Assembly: GCF_964340395.1 (NCBI RefSeq)
Contig: NC_135563.1
Coordinates: 6,223,922-6,287,921 of the forward strand
DNA: 64,000 nt
Source: Glandiceps talaboti
Taxonomy: Eukaryota > Hemichordata > Enteropneusta > Spengelidae
Direction: 5' to 3'
The notes under the pieces are model-generated. The model was not told the DNA's origin, searched no databases, and saw nothing but the letters and a program-made list of their open reading frames with translations. Positions within the stretch are counted from its first letter, which is position 1, and each line of letters opens with the position of its first letter. Of the stretch, positions 36,554-48,085 are shown one piece after another. The position numbers were made by a program, and so were the translations under genes.

Positions 36554-38563
36554 CTTGAATAAAGTTGTTTACTGAATAACAATGTACCGATCTCATGAAA
36601 AGATCCAGCTGACAGACCTTTTTTTTAAATACTCAAAAAGGACTATAGTGTTTTGATATTTGGAACTTAAATCTGTCTAAGTTATCCACAAAAGGATTGA
36701 TGTATGATGCTTGTATGATAGCTGTCATTTCATTGAAATAATCAACACATTTCCAAATTTGTCATTTGAAATTTAAGATCGGATATCCCCAACATTTTTA
36801 TTCCACCAACAAAAATGCATATCCATCGGAAAGTGATAATTGAAGTAAGTGTAAAATAATCTACAAACAATCTGGTATACTCTACATGGAGTGTTTGGTA
36901 GACATAGTATTTTCAACAACTTGTAATTTTTTTATCAAAAAAAACAAGCAGACAATTTTTCAATGATTCTTTGATGAGGTTTCTTCGCTCTGCCATCAAT
37001 TCCCTTCAAACACTTGAACTTGATAGCTTGAATATAAGATATAGTTTACTGGTAACTTGAACTTTAGATGGTATGTCAAATCATATATGATCAATAAACC
37101 CTTTTGTGTTTATTAGAGAATTCTAATATATCGGTTTATGAAAAATGTGCAAAGCAGAATTTTGAACTGATGCACTAATTCTAATGTTAGATTTATTTTT
37201 TTTTTACCAAAACTGATATATATGACTTTTCTGACATATCATCTGATATTGAGTCAAGTTTTCCAATCTGTATCTTATTTTTAATATGAATTATTCAGTT
37301 TTTGTCAGACATGTATTTACTTTAATTAAGTACCCATCTTGATCCAAATTTGTAGATGCTTCAAATGTAACTTCGACGAGCACCAATAAGGTACAAATTT
37401 TACAAATCTCATTCCCATTATATCCTACACCTGTTGGCATCTGTGATAATGGTATACTTATCAAAACACTTGTACAGTAGTTTCCTTTTTTAAAAATTCA
37501 AGATATCTATCCATGTAACATCTTAAATATTGAATTTGAAGAGCAGTGCTACAGAACTTGACAATACCCAGTCAGTACTGTTTGAGCTTCACCAAAGAAA
37601 ACAAGTTTATTTGGTTGGCTTAATATGACATTGGTTACTTCAATAATAGAACCGATGTAAATAGGGTTTGATTCTCAAAGTGGTGATGATGTCCACATAC
37701 CTTTCTGCTTAGGAATTGTTTGCGGACGTTAGGTGATGGGGGATTGTTAACCCATCATCAAAACTAACCTGTGACTTTAACCAGGTGGAACAAACGATAT
37801 TAAAATGGGACTTTTGAAATAGTGTACAGTTGATATGCTGGGTTTAAAGAAGAATTGCAATTGCGTGCAGTTTGATGTGATGGCCAGGAAGGTATATGCG
37901 AACAGTGCAGACATATCTAGGAACGACTAGAGACTGTATGATTTGATTGCCATTTGCTGCTCTTTATTTCTTGTGAAAGTAAAGAATTCAGATCGAGTTC
38001 ACATATGTGAATCATTCAGTCATTGGAAATCACCAGTAAATTACATTTAGGTGTTGTATTTTAAACCACTTTGGTGTTTGAATTAAGAGGAAATTAAAGT
38101 AACAAATATTGAGTTCCCAAAAGTATTGCACAGAGCAAGGTGCCAATATGAAAGTTTTAAATTCTGAATTTTAATATGGAAGTATCAAATCAATGAAATA
38201 CAGACAAATCAAAGCAAATACTTTGAAAATAATAGTAGTTCACTTTTCACCCAATTTTTTTTTCTATGTTTTAATTTTTATTTTCACGGTATTATTTGAC
38301 GCTGTCTTTTGAGATTAAGTTTCGTTTTATGGACTTCAAACATTTCTTTCTGATGCACTGTGGTTTTCTCTTTTAGAAGGCAACTCAATTCACTTCTTTA
38401 CATTTCTCGCTATTTTTCAGTCTTGGAGGCAGTTTGTATCATCGCGTAACTTTGGTTGATAAGATATTAAATGCAGCAACAATAAGGCAGTATTAAATTT
38501 TAGTTTGTTGTATTCTTTAGTTGCCCTTACAAAATAATATATCACATGTAAACACTTGCAGCT

Positions 38564-38569
38564 TTTATT
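38564..38569 (-). terminator. Possible polyadenylation signal (DUOX-like)
   Basis: TTTATT on the plus strand (AATAAA on minus) lies about 280 bp past the DUOX-like stop. A plus-strand AATAAA lies a few bases away, so the site could serve both convergent genes. Confidence 0.35.
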
Positions 38570-38844
38570 TCAATAAATACACAACGTAGTCAACACAATA
38601 TATTTCGTTGTCATCTGACATCTCAATTCTAAGCTAGTCTAGCACTATTTGAACACAATCACAATGTATGATCTCTGTGTGTTACATGCTTTGTCCATAT
38701 ATTATTTGACAGCAGAGTACACACACATTTTATAAACCAATGACACACAGTATTGCTAGAATAGGAATCTGTTCAGTCCCATGTCATCGATCAGAATTAA
38801 CTCCCAAGAATTCTGCCTGTCAGAACTTTCCAAAGTGTTTGTTG

Positions 38845-38928
38845 TCAATAGTTAAGTTGGGTACATGAATCCTGTATACTGGCTATTAATCCTGGTGGAC
38901 CACAGCTGAATACTCCCATCTTGTTTAC
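38845..38928 (-). CDS. DUOX-like, terminal exon
   Basis: Minus-strand exon after acceptor CATTGCAG, phase 0. It encodes VNKMGVFSCGPPGLIASIQD and then SCTQLNY followed by TGA. GVFSCGPPG is the conserved NADPH-binding motif near the C-terminus of NADPH oxidases. Family members normally end in a Phe-x-x-x-Glu-Asn-Phe type tail. Here the frame stops early, and the +1 frame reads NKHFGKF then TGA, which looks like a decayed version of that tail. A 1-nt frameshift, a sequencing error or genuine loss are all possible. Confidence 0.75.
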   Translation of the reverse strand, partial: VNKMGVFSCGPPGLIASIQDSCTQLNY

Positions 38929-39059
38929 CTGCAATGAGATAAGTTTCTTGCCCTAAAATCTAGTAATGTAAAGTTCAGCTTTTGTATTAAGTAAATGTTA
39001 GCACAGGGTTGTGTGTTTCAGCACACAGTAAATTTCTCTGTGTGTTTGTGGAATGCTAA

Positions 39060-39290
39060 CTGAACTTCAACTACCTACTACAAAGGTAGCAGCACTGAAT
39101 GAGCTATCAAAACAAACACCAGAGTGCATAGCAACAATGCCCATCCCTCTAGTAACAACCAAACAGCAATGTCTTTTGGTAAGATGAACAATCAACCCAT
39201 CTATGCTAAATGTCCCCATTATTAAACCTGCATAAAATGCCGGCATAGTATTGCTTGTGCTTCAACACCATTGGCGCTCTTACAGTATGT
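39060..39290. mobile_element. Decayed Helentron/pearl-like end
   Basis: GCATAGCAACAATGCCCATC, then TAGTAACAACCAAACAG, then GCTTGTGCTTCAACACCATT and GGCG resemble the 115-bp unit and right terminus of the element at 17733-19135. It lies between the last two DUOX-like exons and carries no coding. Confidence 0.5.
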
Positions 39291-39891
39291 GTCCACCATA
39301 AATGCAGATGAAAAGCCCATTATACAAGGTGTGTGACGTTTATAGAACTATAATATAGAACTTGAAAGACATACGATATACTGTAGAACGTCATGTACAT
39401 GTATCAAAGTGAGTCCAGTGGGGATGTGTATAGGACAATTTACAACCAATTTCATGTTAGTGTGCATTGGCCCTGATACAACCTGAGAGACTGCACATGC
39501 TAGACTACATGTATAAGATGGCAAACTTGAATGAATACAGTTAAGTGCCATATTTTGACAAAATGAAGTGAACTAACCATGCAGACATCAAAACATTGGC
39601 GCCTGTGTGTCTGACTCATATTACAGTAGGTGTATTTGGTGTAGCAAGAAATTGGGACCTTGCTATGTAAAGTGTTGGGTGCAGTTTAGGAGTGGATTGT
39701 GTGTAGCTGTATCAAGCAGAGTCAGTGAACACTAACATGAAAAGGGTTGTATCTCATGTGTGCGGTTTCAGAATAAGATTTTGGTTGAATCTAATCTGTA
39801 AAATACGTTGTATCGTTGTGAACTCTGAGAATGCACATAACCAGTACGGCGTATCTTGCAGTCTACTACGATATATTTGCACATGACGTAC

Positions 39892-40020
39892 CTCATCATG
39901 GTGGTCTTGTAGAGAGTCCAGTAACGAGCAAATATCGGGACAACCAAAATGTGTGGCAGCTCGTAGACCAGTAAATAATGATTGGTTGGACATAGTCTGG
40001 AAATGGCGCTCACAGATATA
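39892..40020 (-). CDS. DUOX-like, penultimate exon
   Basis: Minus-strand exon after acceptor TTCCTTTCAG, ending at GAG|GTACGT, phase 0 on both sides, 43 codons. It encodes YICERHFQTMSNQSLFTGLR and then AATHFGCPDICSLLDSLQDH. It is nearly the DUOX consensus (ICERHFQ, SLFTGLR, THFG) in the NADPH-binding lobe. Both splice sites are good. It lies outside the duplicated segment, whose left edge (40114) falls in the intron just upstream. Confidence 0.88.
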
Positions 40021-40453
40021 CTGAAAGGAACAGCAAATTATTTAATTATCAATCAATTTTTACGACCAATTATCAAAGATATTGATATGACATTAACGGA
40101 CATGCGCATAAGTCCGACTCACAGGTAAGTGTGTGTGTGTGGAGGGGGGGGGGGTGAAAACCTGGCTGACTAGGGAGGCACGTCAAGTAACATTTTTTTC
40201 ATAGTAGTCATTACAGTCATGAGTTACAAACGAAAAGAATATTTCCCAACATGAACGCTGGTTTCATGCAAATAAGCCAAATTCAGCAGGGGTTTGTGGT
40301 TTAAATTTGGGAAGGGTAAGAACGTGTATAGTGGTCAAATCGCGTTTATCGACAAGCGAAAAGCACACCATCCGGGCATGCGCATAAGTCAACTACTCAA
40401 CTTTAACAGATATTGGTCTTTATCCTTTGACGTAATTAACAAATTAAACTTAC

Positions 40454-40630
40454 CAACATAGTAGTCCTGAGGTCAAATTTCTGGTAGAATTGCGTGATGA
40501 AAATGTGAGTATCCACAAGACTGTTTTCATCATTTTGTTCAACGTCACGGAAAATATCCATCATCCATTCAAACTGGTGTTGAGTACGAGTTACCCATAG
40601 AAAGTATATGTCATACAGAAAATAAAGACA
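40454..40630 (-). CDS. DUOX-like exon with [10 protein letters not shown] motif
   Basis: The conserved part is 40454-40609, encoding [20 protein letters not shown] and then [20 protein letters not shown], followed by Leu and the donor TTG|GTAAGT in phase 0. This is the DUOX segment in front of ICERHFQ, so it joins in frame to 39892-40020. The 5' edge is unclear: the only nearby AG in frame is ATGAAG at 40631-40632, which lacks a pyrimidine tract and would add CLYFLYD. This exon is inside the segmental duplication; the second copy is at 51824-51979. Confidence 0.8.
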
Positions 40631-40725
40631 CTTCATTTACGTAATAGTACAAATTACCATAAATTAGTTATGTATACTGCAAGTGGAACGGTTTAAAAAA
40701 TATGTTGTCAGGTATGATAACTTAC

Positions 40726-40761
40726 TTGTAACATTGAACACCGGGAAAAGTATTGCATCAG
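40726..40761 (-). CDS. Candidate DUOX-like microexon (36 nt)
   Basis: Flanked by a strong acceptor (TTTTTCCACAG) and donor (CAA|GTAAGT), it encodes [12 protein letters not shown] in phase 0. If exon 41910-42023 ends at GAT|GTGATT, this would read ...[18 protein letters not shown]-..., placing a Leu after Lys-Asp as in other DUOX proteins, with spacing to IYFLWVTR near that of vertebrate DUOX. Kept in both duplicates. This is inference without transcript support. Confidence 0.35.
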
Positions 40762-41909
40762 CTGTGGAAAAACGTATTTAATGTTTTGGGTCCGCACCCA
40801 AATCAGCGCCCTCAACGGCGATCAGTTTTAACCTGTTACTGACTGCTCAGTGGCTTATGGTTAATATCGATCCCTGGTTAACATGTAGAAATTTGTTTAA
40901 TTATTGGTATTTTTATAATTTTAATGAATAAATTGTAGTTGTCTGATCAAAAACAATTATACTCCAGTTACACCAATACAGTTTTAACATGGTGACAGAT
41001 TCAAAACCAATATTTAAACTTGCCACTACACTACCTACAGATAATATCCCAGTTGCAGCTATTATAGGTTTAAAACTTTACTAACTGGAGAATTATTTTT
41101 TTCAATCAGACAACTAGATTCAGTGAAAAGTGTTAAAATTACTAATCATTAGCATTGTAAATGTTAAATAGAGATATGTTTTATTCATATGTATACGACA
41201 GTAATAATTTGAAATCGTGATTGTATTGGGGGTGCTAACTTTAGGATGTGAACCCAAAAATCAATTTGATTGGAATTATGTACTATATTATGCGTCTTGC
41301 TACTCCACATGTGATTCAACGTTATTCAGGGTGTACGATATTACGAGTAAATCATTACATTAAATCGTTTCAACAACAGAAAAACCCAATCCAGTAGCAA
41401 ATACAAAAGTATATATCTCCACATTTGTATGAAACAATCACCACGATTACAGGAGAAATAAAGATGCCTTGATGTTTTACTCATGAGCTACAATGTTTCT
41501 TACACACTTGGACATCTTCAAATGCAAACGAAACAATTATAGATATGTCATGCACAGTGAGAATGGAGGAGCAGTCTAGTTAACAAATTGATTATCAGTT
41601 GTGAAGTAAACAACTGAAGCCATTAAAATCATCAAGTCTACATGTATTTTTTCAGCAGAGGCCTGTTTCTACAGCACTGTTAAACAATAGCAGTACTTGA
41701 TAACACTTTTCAATGTGATTGGGTAATTGTATGTATTGTGTCTCTTTTATTGTTAGTCCAGAGTTGATATATATGAATTGTGTCTATCTTTGTATCAACA
41801 TATGTCCAATGGGTGAAACAACAAGGCAACTTCGTTTCGCCTGTAATGGCGTAATCATACCTTCTTACACTGAGCAAAACCTTTGACTAGTCTTTGATTG
41901 ATGAATCAC

Positions 41910-42023
41910 ATCTTTCGATATTGATGCAAAGGGTGTGACACTAATACCAGCAGCAATCAATACACACAGTGCATATCGGAACCTGTCCTGGTAGCCTGCA
42001 CCAAATGGCCCGTCTATGTGCAG
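41910..42023 (-). CDS. DUOX-like exon with nucleotide-binding loop
   Basis: Minus-strand exon after acceptor GAGTTACAG. It encodes LHIDGPFGAGYQDRFRYALC and then VLIAAGISVTPFASISKD, matching the DUOX/NOX segment DGPFGEGHQDW...GGGIGVTPFASILKD. The glycine-rich loop is changed (GGGIG to AAGIS), and the usual Trp after HQD is Arg. If read past GAT|GTGATT the frame continues 12 codons to SQRFCSV and stops at TAA, just before another donor (AAG|GTATGA at 41860). Either the early donor is used or the exon is broken. Upstream peroxidase, EF-hand and membrane domains of a DUOX were not found in the window. Confidence 0.72.
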
Positions 42024-43505
42024 CTGTAACTCACAAAACATATCAGTGGAAATGAGACAAACAAATCACATAATTAGAATGCTAATTATGCAAATTGACA
42101 CATATTTTCAATTGTGATATAAATCTTTGTCAAGTATTGTTATTCAATCAAATCCTTGATAATTGGATATCAATACATTTTCCTATAAAGTATTGCGTTA
42201 TGCAAATCGGGGTAATTGATATGCACAAACAGTTTGTAAACATAACTACATAGAGCATATGTACAACTTGAACATTTTATTTCCTTTGACAGAGCAGATT
42301 TTACATATTACCGTTCAAAAAATTCAATTGTCTTATGTATAGAAGTTCTCAACATGAATTATGTGTAAACTGTGTTTGTGCTGAGGGACTGGACACTAAT
42401 TACGGGTGGAACGCCGGTTTTGGGGGGGTCACCATTTTTCATGCAAATGTCTGGAGAGGGTCGCTATTTTTGTGCCACAGATATAACTATAAATCACAGA
42501 TATTTCAATGACAAAGTAGGGAAGGGTCAGACGCCTTGACATTGCTGAGGGTATACACAGTGTTTGAATTAACCCGATAGGGGCGCGTTTCAATATACGG
42601 ATGCATTGTTTATCACACATACATGCTCTATCTAGTGACCACCTGGCCTTACAATGGAAGCGGACGAAAATCTTTTGTTATGCAAATACAGTGCGACTTA
42701 TAAAGCGACGAAAACCTCATTAGCCAATGGGTAATATTTAACTTCAACGAAAATGAACCTATGCAAATTTCAAATGTCAAACTTTTAAATGTACCAAGTT
42801 TCTGTTACGTTAACGATGATACACTTTTTGTCATAAAACCTTAGCATTTGGGTGTTTGAGACACACACAATTCTTGTTTGAAACACACACAATCCTTGTT
42901 CGAAACACACACAATTCTGGTCAAAAGAGCTTAGCATTTGCCGTTTTGTGCAACAATTTACTCTAAAACTGGACACATCAAAAGATGCGTCAGTTCCAGG
43001 CGACAAAACACTCCAGTCGAAACCACACCAACTTGTGTCTGCATCAACTCTCATTGACGGATCCCTTGATGTCTTCTGTTTTAGAGTAAATTGTTGCAGA
43101 AAACAACCAAATGCTAAGGTCTTATGACCAGAATTGAGGTGTTCGAAACACACTGAATCCAGGTCATAAGAGCTTAGCATTTCGGGATTTTCTGCAACAA
43201 TTTACTCTAAAACAGCACACATCAAAGGGCCGTCAACACGGATTGACAGTTCGGGTAGTCTACACGACGGGTGTTTTCGGTGACCAACACCCCGTACAAT
43301 TCTGACTCTCCGACGCCCCAGCGGTGGCAGTCGCTCGATCATGGATGGGTGGGTACCCCTGCTTGTTAGCGAAATTTCATATGTACCCCTTTTCCAGTTA
43401 ATATTTCAATGAAAAAGAACCCCCCTTTTTTGTATACTGAATCTGGGAGAAAGTCACTTCAAAACCCCTTTTTTCCAAAATCTGGGAGGTTTTACCTTGA
43501 ACTAT

Positions 43506-43572
43506 CTCTGGATTTCTACACTACGGGGTTTCGATATGTCGTGTCGAAACCCTGTAGTGTATAAATCCAGAG
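43506..43572. repeat. 67-bp near-perfect hairpin
   Basis: CTCTGGATTTCTACACTACG then GGGTTTCGA is mirrored by TCGAAACCCTGTAGTGTA then TAAATCCAGAG, with a 9-nt loop. It is conserved in both duplicates (54834-54900). Confidence 0.85.
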
Positions 43573-43609
43573 CTATACCTTCAAGGACTACCGTGGCCGA
43601 TAACGACAA

Positions 43610-43828
43610 ACCGGTCTTCTAATTCAAGTGTCGGTCTTCTAGTTCAAAAAACCGGTCTTCTAATTCAAGTGTCGGTCTTCTAGTTCAAGTGTCGGTCTTC
43701 TAGTTCAAAAAACCGATCTTCTAATTCAAGTGTCGGTCTTCTAGTTCAAGTGTCAGTCTTCTAATTCAAGTGTCGGTCTTCTAGTTCAAGTGTCGGTCTT
43801 CTAGTTCAAGTGTCGGTCTTCTAACCAG
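43610..43828. repeat. About 20-bp minisatellite, left copy only
   Basis: About ten units of GTCGGTCTTCTAGTTCAAGT, with alternating CTAGTTC/CTAATTC and AAAAAACC variants. Absent from the right duplicate at the matching place. Confidence 0.9.
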
Positions 43829-44704
43829 GACCAGGATTCAGTGTGTCTCAAACAAGGATTGTGTGTGTCTCAAACAAGAAATGTGTGTGTCTCACACACC
43901 CAAATGCTAAGGTTTTATGACAAAAAGTGTACTTCAATATTTCAATGGACATCTCATTGCATTCATTTGCATGCCAACGACGTTAACCAATGACGTCAGA
44001 ATTGTATCAAGTAGATCTAACACCTGTTTCTAAAACCTCTGGGGACCGTAGTGTCTGAGCCAAACAAATTCAAATTTCACATCTTATGAAAATGATTTTT
44101 GATTGACGGAATCTAAAGATTTGCACATGGAGTTACAGATAATAATAATAATGATGCTATATTGTTGTTTAGGACGCGTCCATTCATGTGTACGTCCATA
44201 TTTGCATATGAATACCTTATTAACGAGGGGACAGTCGTCACCGTCAACATAAGTACCTAGCGAGTTTGAAGTGTTTTGATATCTTTTATCATTAATACTA
44301 GCCATGGAAATGTTGTGATTTTTATCTTCATTTTATAACAATATTCTTAGCTCTGCAAAGATCACCGAGATGCAAAGTAGTGCGCAATTTAAACAAATTC
44401 AAGGATTCTCATTATTCATTTGCCCATAGAGTTTGTCCAACCTCTGTGATTGACACTCATGGGTATAACTTGTATGAGCTGATACAGAGAACTTTTACCT
44501 TGTTTACTCATTTTAAAATGAAAGCAAGTGAGCGAATGTGAATTTGTCCTGTGTATAACTAGCATTGAATGACGAGTTTATTTAATTTTGTCACCAACAT
44601 ATTTTTTTATCTTCAACATTATTTTCAATTGTTGTTAGGCCTAGAAAAACAGTTATTTGGTTCCGGTTATCCGACCCCACCTATTTTTTTCACAACCGAC
44701 CCTA

Positions 44705-44940
44705 AAATTTTTTTTTACATGTTGGAGAAAGAAATAATAAGATCGTGAATATTGTGAAGTCTCGCCAGAAATAGTGGACGCGGAAACTGACATCAACTAA
44801 TAAAAAGACAATAAAAAATCTGTTCGTCATATCTGTAATGGCTGAACATATGATGGGAAGAACCCAAAACCATTTGGAAAACACATAACTACCTGACCTA
44901 GACACACAGACCTGACAAAAATGTACATAAAATATCTACC
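44705..44940. repeat. Dispersed repeat R, copy 1
   Basis: Shares TTTTTACAT, GAATATTGTGAAGTCTCGCC, ATCTGTAATGGCTG, AACACATAACTACCTGA and CTGACAAAAA with 51113-51350, about 75-80 percent alike by eye. About 200 bp of it is missing from the matching place of the right duplicate (58665-58690). Its nature is unknown; it might be a SINE or the remains of a coding exon. Confidence 0.5.
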
Positions 44941-45600
44941 TACCCAATTCTAAAAATTGTGTAATCGGAGCCGCACAGTTTATTTTATTTGGCCTTATAA
45001 TTCGTACCCCACATTTGCCTTAATTTACCTGTATGTCTCGTTCATGGTCTCTGAGTAGTTCCTGAGGAGCTTTTTTAAAAGAATTTTGTTTTTGTTACTT
45101 TCAGAGATTGTATGAATTATTTCTCATGATCACTTGTTGGAGTAACAGTTCAATTCATCACTTATATATCTGCATATCTCGGTGTTCAGCTCATGCTACC
45201 ATTTTGAATTTGAATAGTTGCAATTCATCACAGAACACAACCTATCCACGCTGACTGCAGAGACACGTGTTTTTTTCAACATAATGAACCTCCAGCTCAT
45301 AAAATAATATGTGACGTTCATGAAACGGGAGATGCAGTGTCAAGGTTTCGCGTTGGTGTTTTTTTGACTTTGTGAAGAGATGAGTGTCATAACTTCTTGT
45401 CTTATCGGATTTATTTTATCATCTTGAATTACAAAACAACATACATCAGATTCCAAAAAGTGCTGACAGGTATGTCGAGAAAATAGACGGCGTGTAGTTC
45501 AGTGATATTAATATATATATATATATACTGGTCTTGCGAAACAAATTTTCAGTGTAGAATCGAATGTAACAAAGTGACCAAGCCACCTTTTCTTCATTCA

Positions 45601-45795
<195 letters not shown>

Positions 45796-46834
45796 AGTTA
45801 TGTCCGTTGTTTTCCATATGACCTCTGTGTGTTACTGGTTTCTCCTCATAAGATATACAGCCATTGCAGATTGCAACTATGGATATCTTGATGTACTTGA
45901 ATTGATTATATTATCTTTAGTGTCTGAAACAGAGGTGTTTGAAAGTTCATCAAAGTGCACCTAAACCGACTGACGAGATCAATTTACACCTCACAAAGAG
46001 TCAAGTATAAAACAAAACAAGTCTGCCGAATCTGATAACCTTTGGATATAAGTGTACTTTATTGTCAGATTTCAGGTTTTTTGCCATAATCCCTGAATGC
46101 ACTTTCTGCAAACAAACAAACAAACAAACAAACAAACAAACAAACAGTGTATCTGACAAGCCATTTAATGGATTTCACCAATGGAATCGACATCAGTATT
46201 AAAATTTGAAAATATAATGACGCTGAGGATAGATGAAAAACACTTCAGAGTGGCCATGTGGATATTTATAATTGCAAGTAAAAACATGTAATCAACTTAA
46301 GTTATGCATGGTGACATCTCAATATCTGGGGGTGGGGCGGGGCGGGGGAGCGACAGATGCATGCCCAGACTGGACATGATGCAATGATTACTGCTATTTA
46401 CCTGTTTTATTTACAAGTCACTTCCTGTATGTATGTATGTGAAATAACAGACCTTTAACAAATGTAAATTTCTGCAATTATCAAGTTACGACTTGGACTT
46501 AGTCTACGTCATTTCACACTTGTTTCACATTTGCAGGAAAGATAGTAAAGATAGTAAAGTTGTTTCATCCGTACGACCACAATAAAAGGGTTTCTCGAGT
46601 ATACATATCTGACTCTCCGTAACAACCAATCCCAAATTCCTATTCTACGATGAGTTCATTGTTATTTAACGGATTTACATTACCTGAGTCTTCCCAGTTG
46701 AAAGTGAATAGTGAAAAAAATCTGACTGATTACTGAGTGTATTGTATCAATTTTTGAAACTGGATAATAGATAAGGAAAACTTGTACGGATCGTATACTT
46801 TCCGGTAAATACCTTTGAATCATGGAGAAATTAA

Positions 46835-47519
46835 AGGAAAGGTCCAATAAAATACATTGGCACTAGTACTTTTAGATACCTTATCGTGAATTTTAGAAAT
46901 AAAATAAAACGTATTAAAGTTATGTTGAACCTAACTGTGTGCCGCCATTTTGGGAACTTTTGCCGCAAAGGGTGCTGGGAAAAACCCCTGCTTCTTACGT
47001 CACACCATCCCAAACGTCCACCATTTTATGTTGATTTTGACAGGACGTACATGTATCAAAATGAAAACAATAGACTCTCAGTACCATGGAAAACAAAACA
47101 TACGAACGGACTATGCATTGTTTTTTTTTTAAATTACTATCATACTGAAGATATTTTACAAAGCTAAGTTGTCATCTTTATGAATTAAAAAAAAAAACTT
47201 CAAAATATTTCAAATGTTTTCTGTTGTTTCACAGCCACAGCCGTGGGGAACTCAGGTAAATTGATCGGTCGGGAACCGGTAACATTTACGAGCTGTATAC
47301 GTGGAATTCGAATGTTAGGATGACGTGACATCACAATGTCTCAAATTGAACACTGGGGGCGCTGTATTTAAGGGTAAAATGGCGTCATACATGACCTTGA
47401 ATAAATCGGAAGCTACATGTAAAACCGATAATTGAGTTTACAAAATGGTATAAATCACTTGTCATATTTATTTTATTTTATTAATAGAAATTGCAAAGTC
47501 ATTTGATTGGACCTTTCCT
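46835..47519. mobile_element. TTAA-flanked MITE, complete copy
   Basis: A 685-bp element with ends AGGAAAGGTCCAATAAAAT and, inverted, ATTTGATTGGACCTTTCCT, bounded by TTAA at 46831-46834 and 47520-47523. TTAA targets indicate piggyBac-type transposition. The right duplicate keeps only the right end (to 61707), having lost the left half by deletion. No transposase is present. An internal stretch (TACTGAAGATATTTTACAAA, GGGAACTCAGGTAAATTGAT) also occurs inside the hAT-type element at 56572-58519. Confidence 0.8.
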
Positions 47520-47639
47520 TTAATGTTTTGATCAGTCTAGGGTCATGATCTCTAAGAAGGTGATGATACATGCATCGTCTCTCGACAAACATGTAGCTTA
47601 TATATAACAAATGAGTGGTGAGATGTTTGTGATGGGAAG

Positions 47640-48085
47640 ACTGCTTAGTGCAAATCTATTATCATATTTCACCACAACGAGCACAAAACACTATAGCGAG
47701 AACCATCAGGTGGGACAAGAAGTATGATCTCATAACACAACATCTTTAAAAGAGCTCCACTGGCTACCAATGCAGGATAGAATTAAATGTAAGCTTTTAT
47801 TGACCACACATACACATTTCTCAATTAATGGAATATCATTAACCTAAATATCTGATATAATTCACATGAAGCCAACTCCTAGGCCACTCCGATCATTTGC
47901 CAAATGTTTATTGCACGAAACCAAGTACAAACTGTTGTCGTATATGGCGTGCGTGCATTCTCACGTGCTGCACTCCGTCTATTTATGGAATGCACTGCCA
48001 TTGGAAATATGACAAAAACCAACAGCTAACGCCTTCAAAAAGAACGTAAAGACATATCTATTCTTCAGAGCATTCTAACTGTACA
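47640..48085 (+). mobile_element. LINE reverse-transcriptase tail, left copy
   Basis: Broken frames on the plus strand read QNTIARTIRWDKKYD, then LHWLPMQDRIKCKLLLTTHT, then TPRPLRSFAKCLLHETKYKL, then a segment like YGxRAFSxAAPxLWNALPLEI and FKKNVKTYLFFRAF. This is the stereotyped C-terminal tail of CR1/L2/Rex-type LINE ORF2 proteins. Stops and a 1-nt shift interrupt it, so it is dead. The same fragment lies in the right duplicate at 61860-62275. Confidence 0.8.

Larger units (their letters stand above)
34347..38563. other. 3' UTRs and convergent intergenic region
   Basis: The HSPA12-like gene (plus) and the DUOX-like gene (minus) converge here. Possible plus-strand AATAAA signals lie at 35663-35668 and 36168-36173. 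A tandem repeat lies at 36357-36553. The 138-codon plus frame at 35685-36101 is Phe/Leu-rich low-complexity sequence without domain resemblance and is probably not a gene. Confidence 0.5.
42821..43930. mobile_element. Nested foldback element, left copy
   Basis: A 35-nt perfect terminal inverted repeat begins ACACTTTTTGTCATAAAACC and ends TTTTATGACAAAAAGTGT. Inside, a second module (GCTTAGCATTTG, CAACAATTTACTCTAAAAC, CACACATCAAA) appears in alternating orientation at about 42925, 43060-43130 and 43160-43215. TTGTTTGAAACACACACAAT repeats lie near each end. A 67-bp hairpin lies at 43506-43572, and a minisatellite occupies the place where the other copy has more inverted modules. No transposase frame was found. 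It is inside the duplicated segment; the partner is at 54188-55911. Confidence 0.75.
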
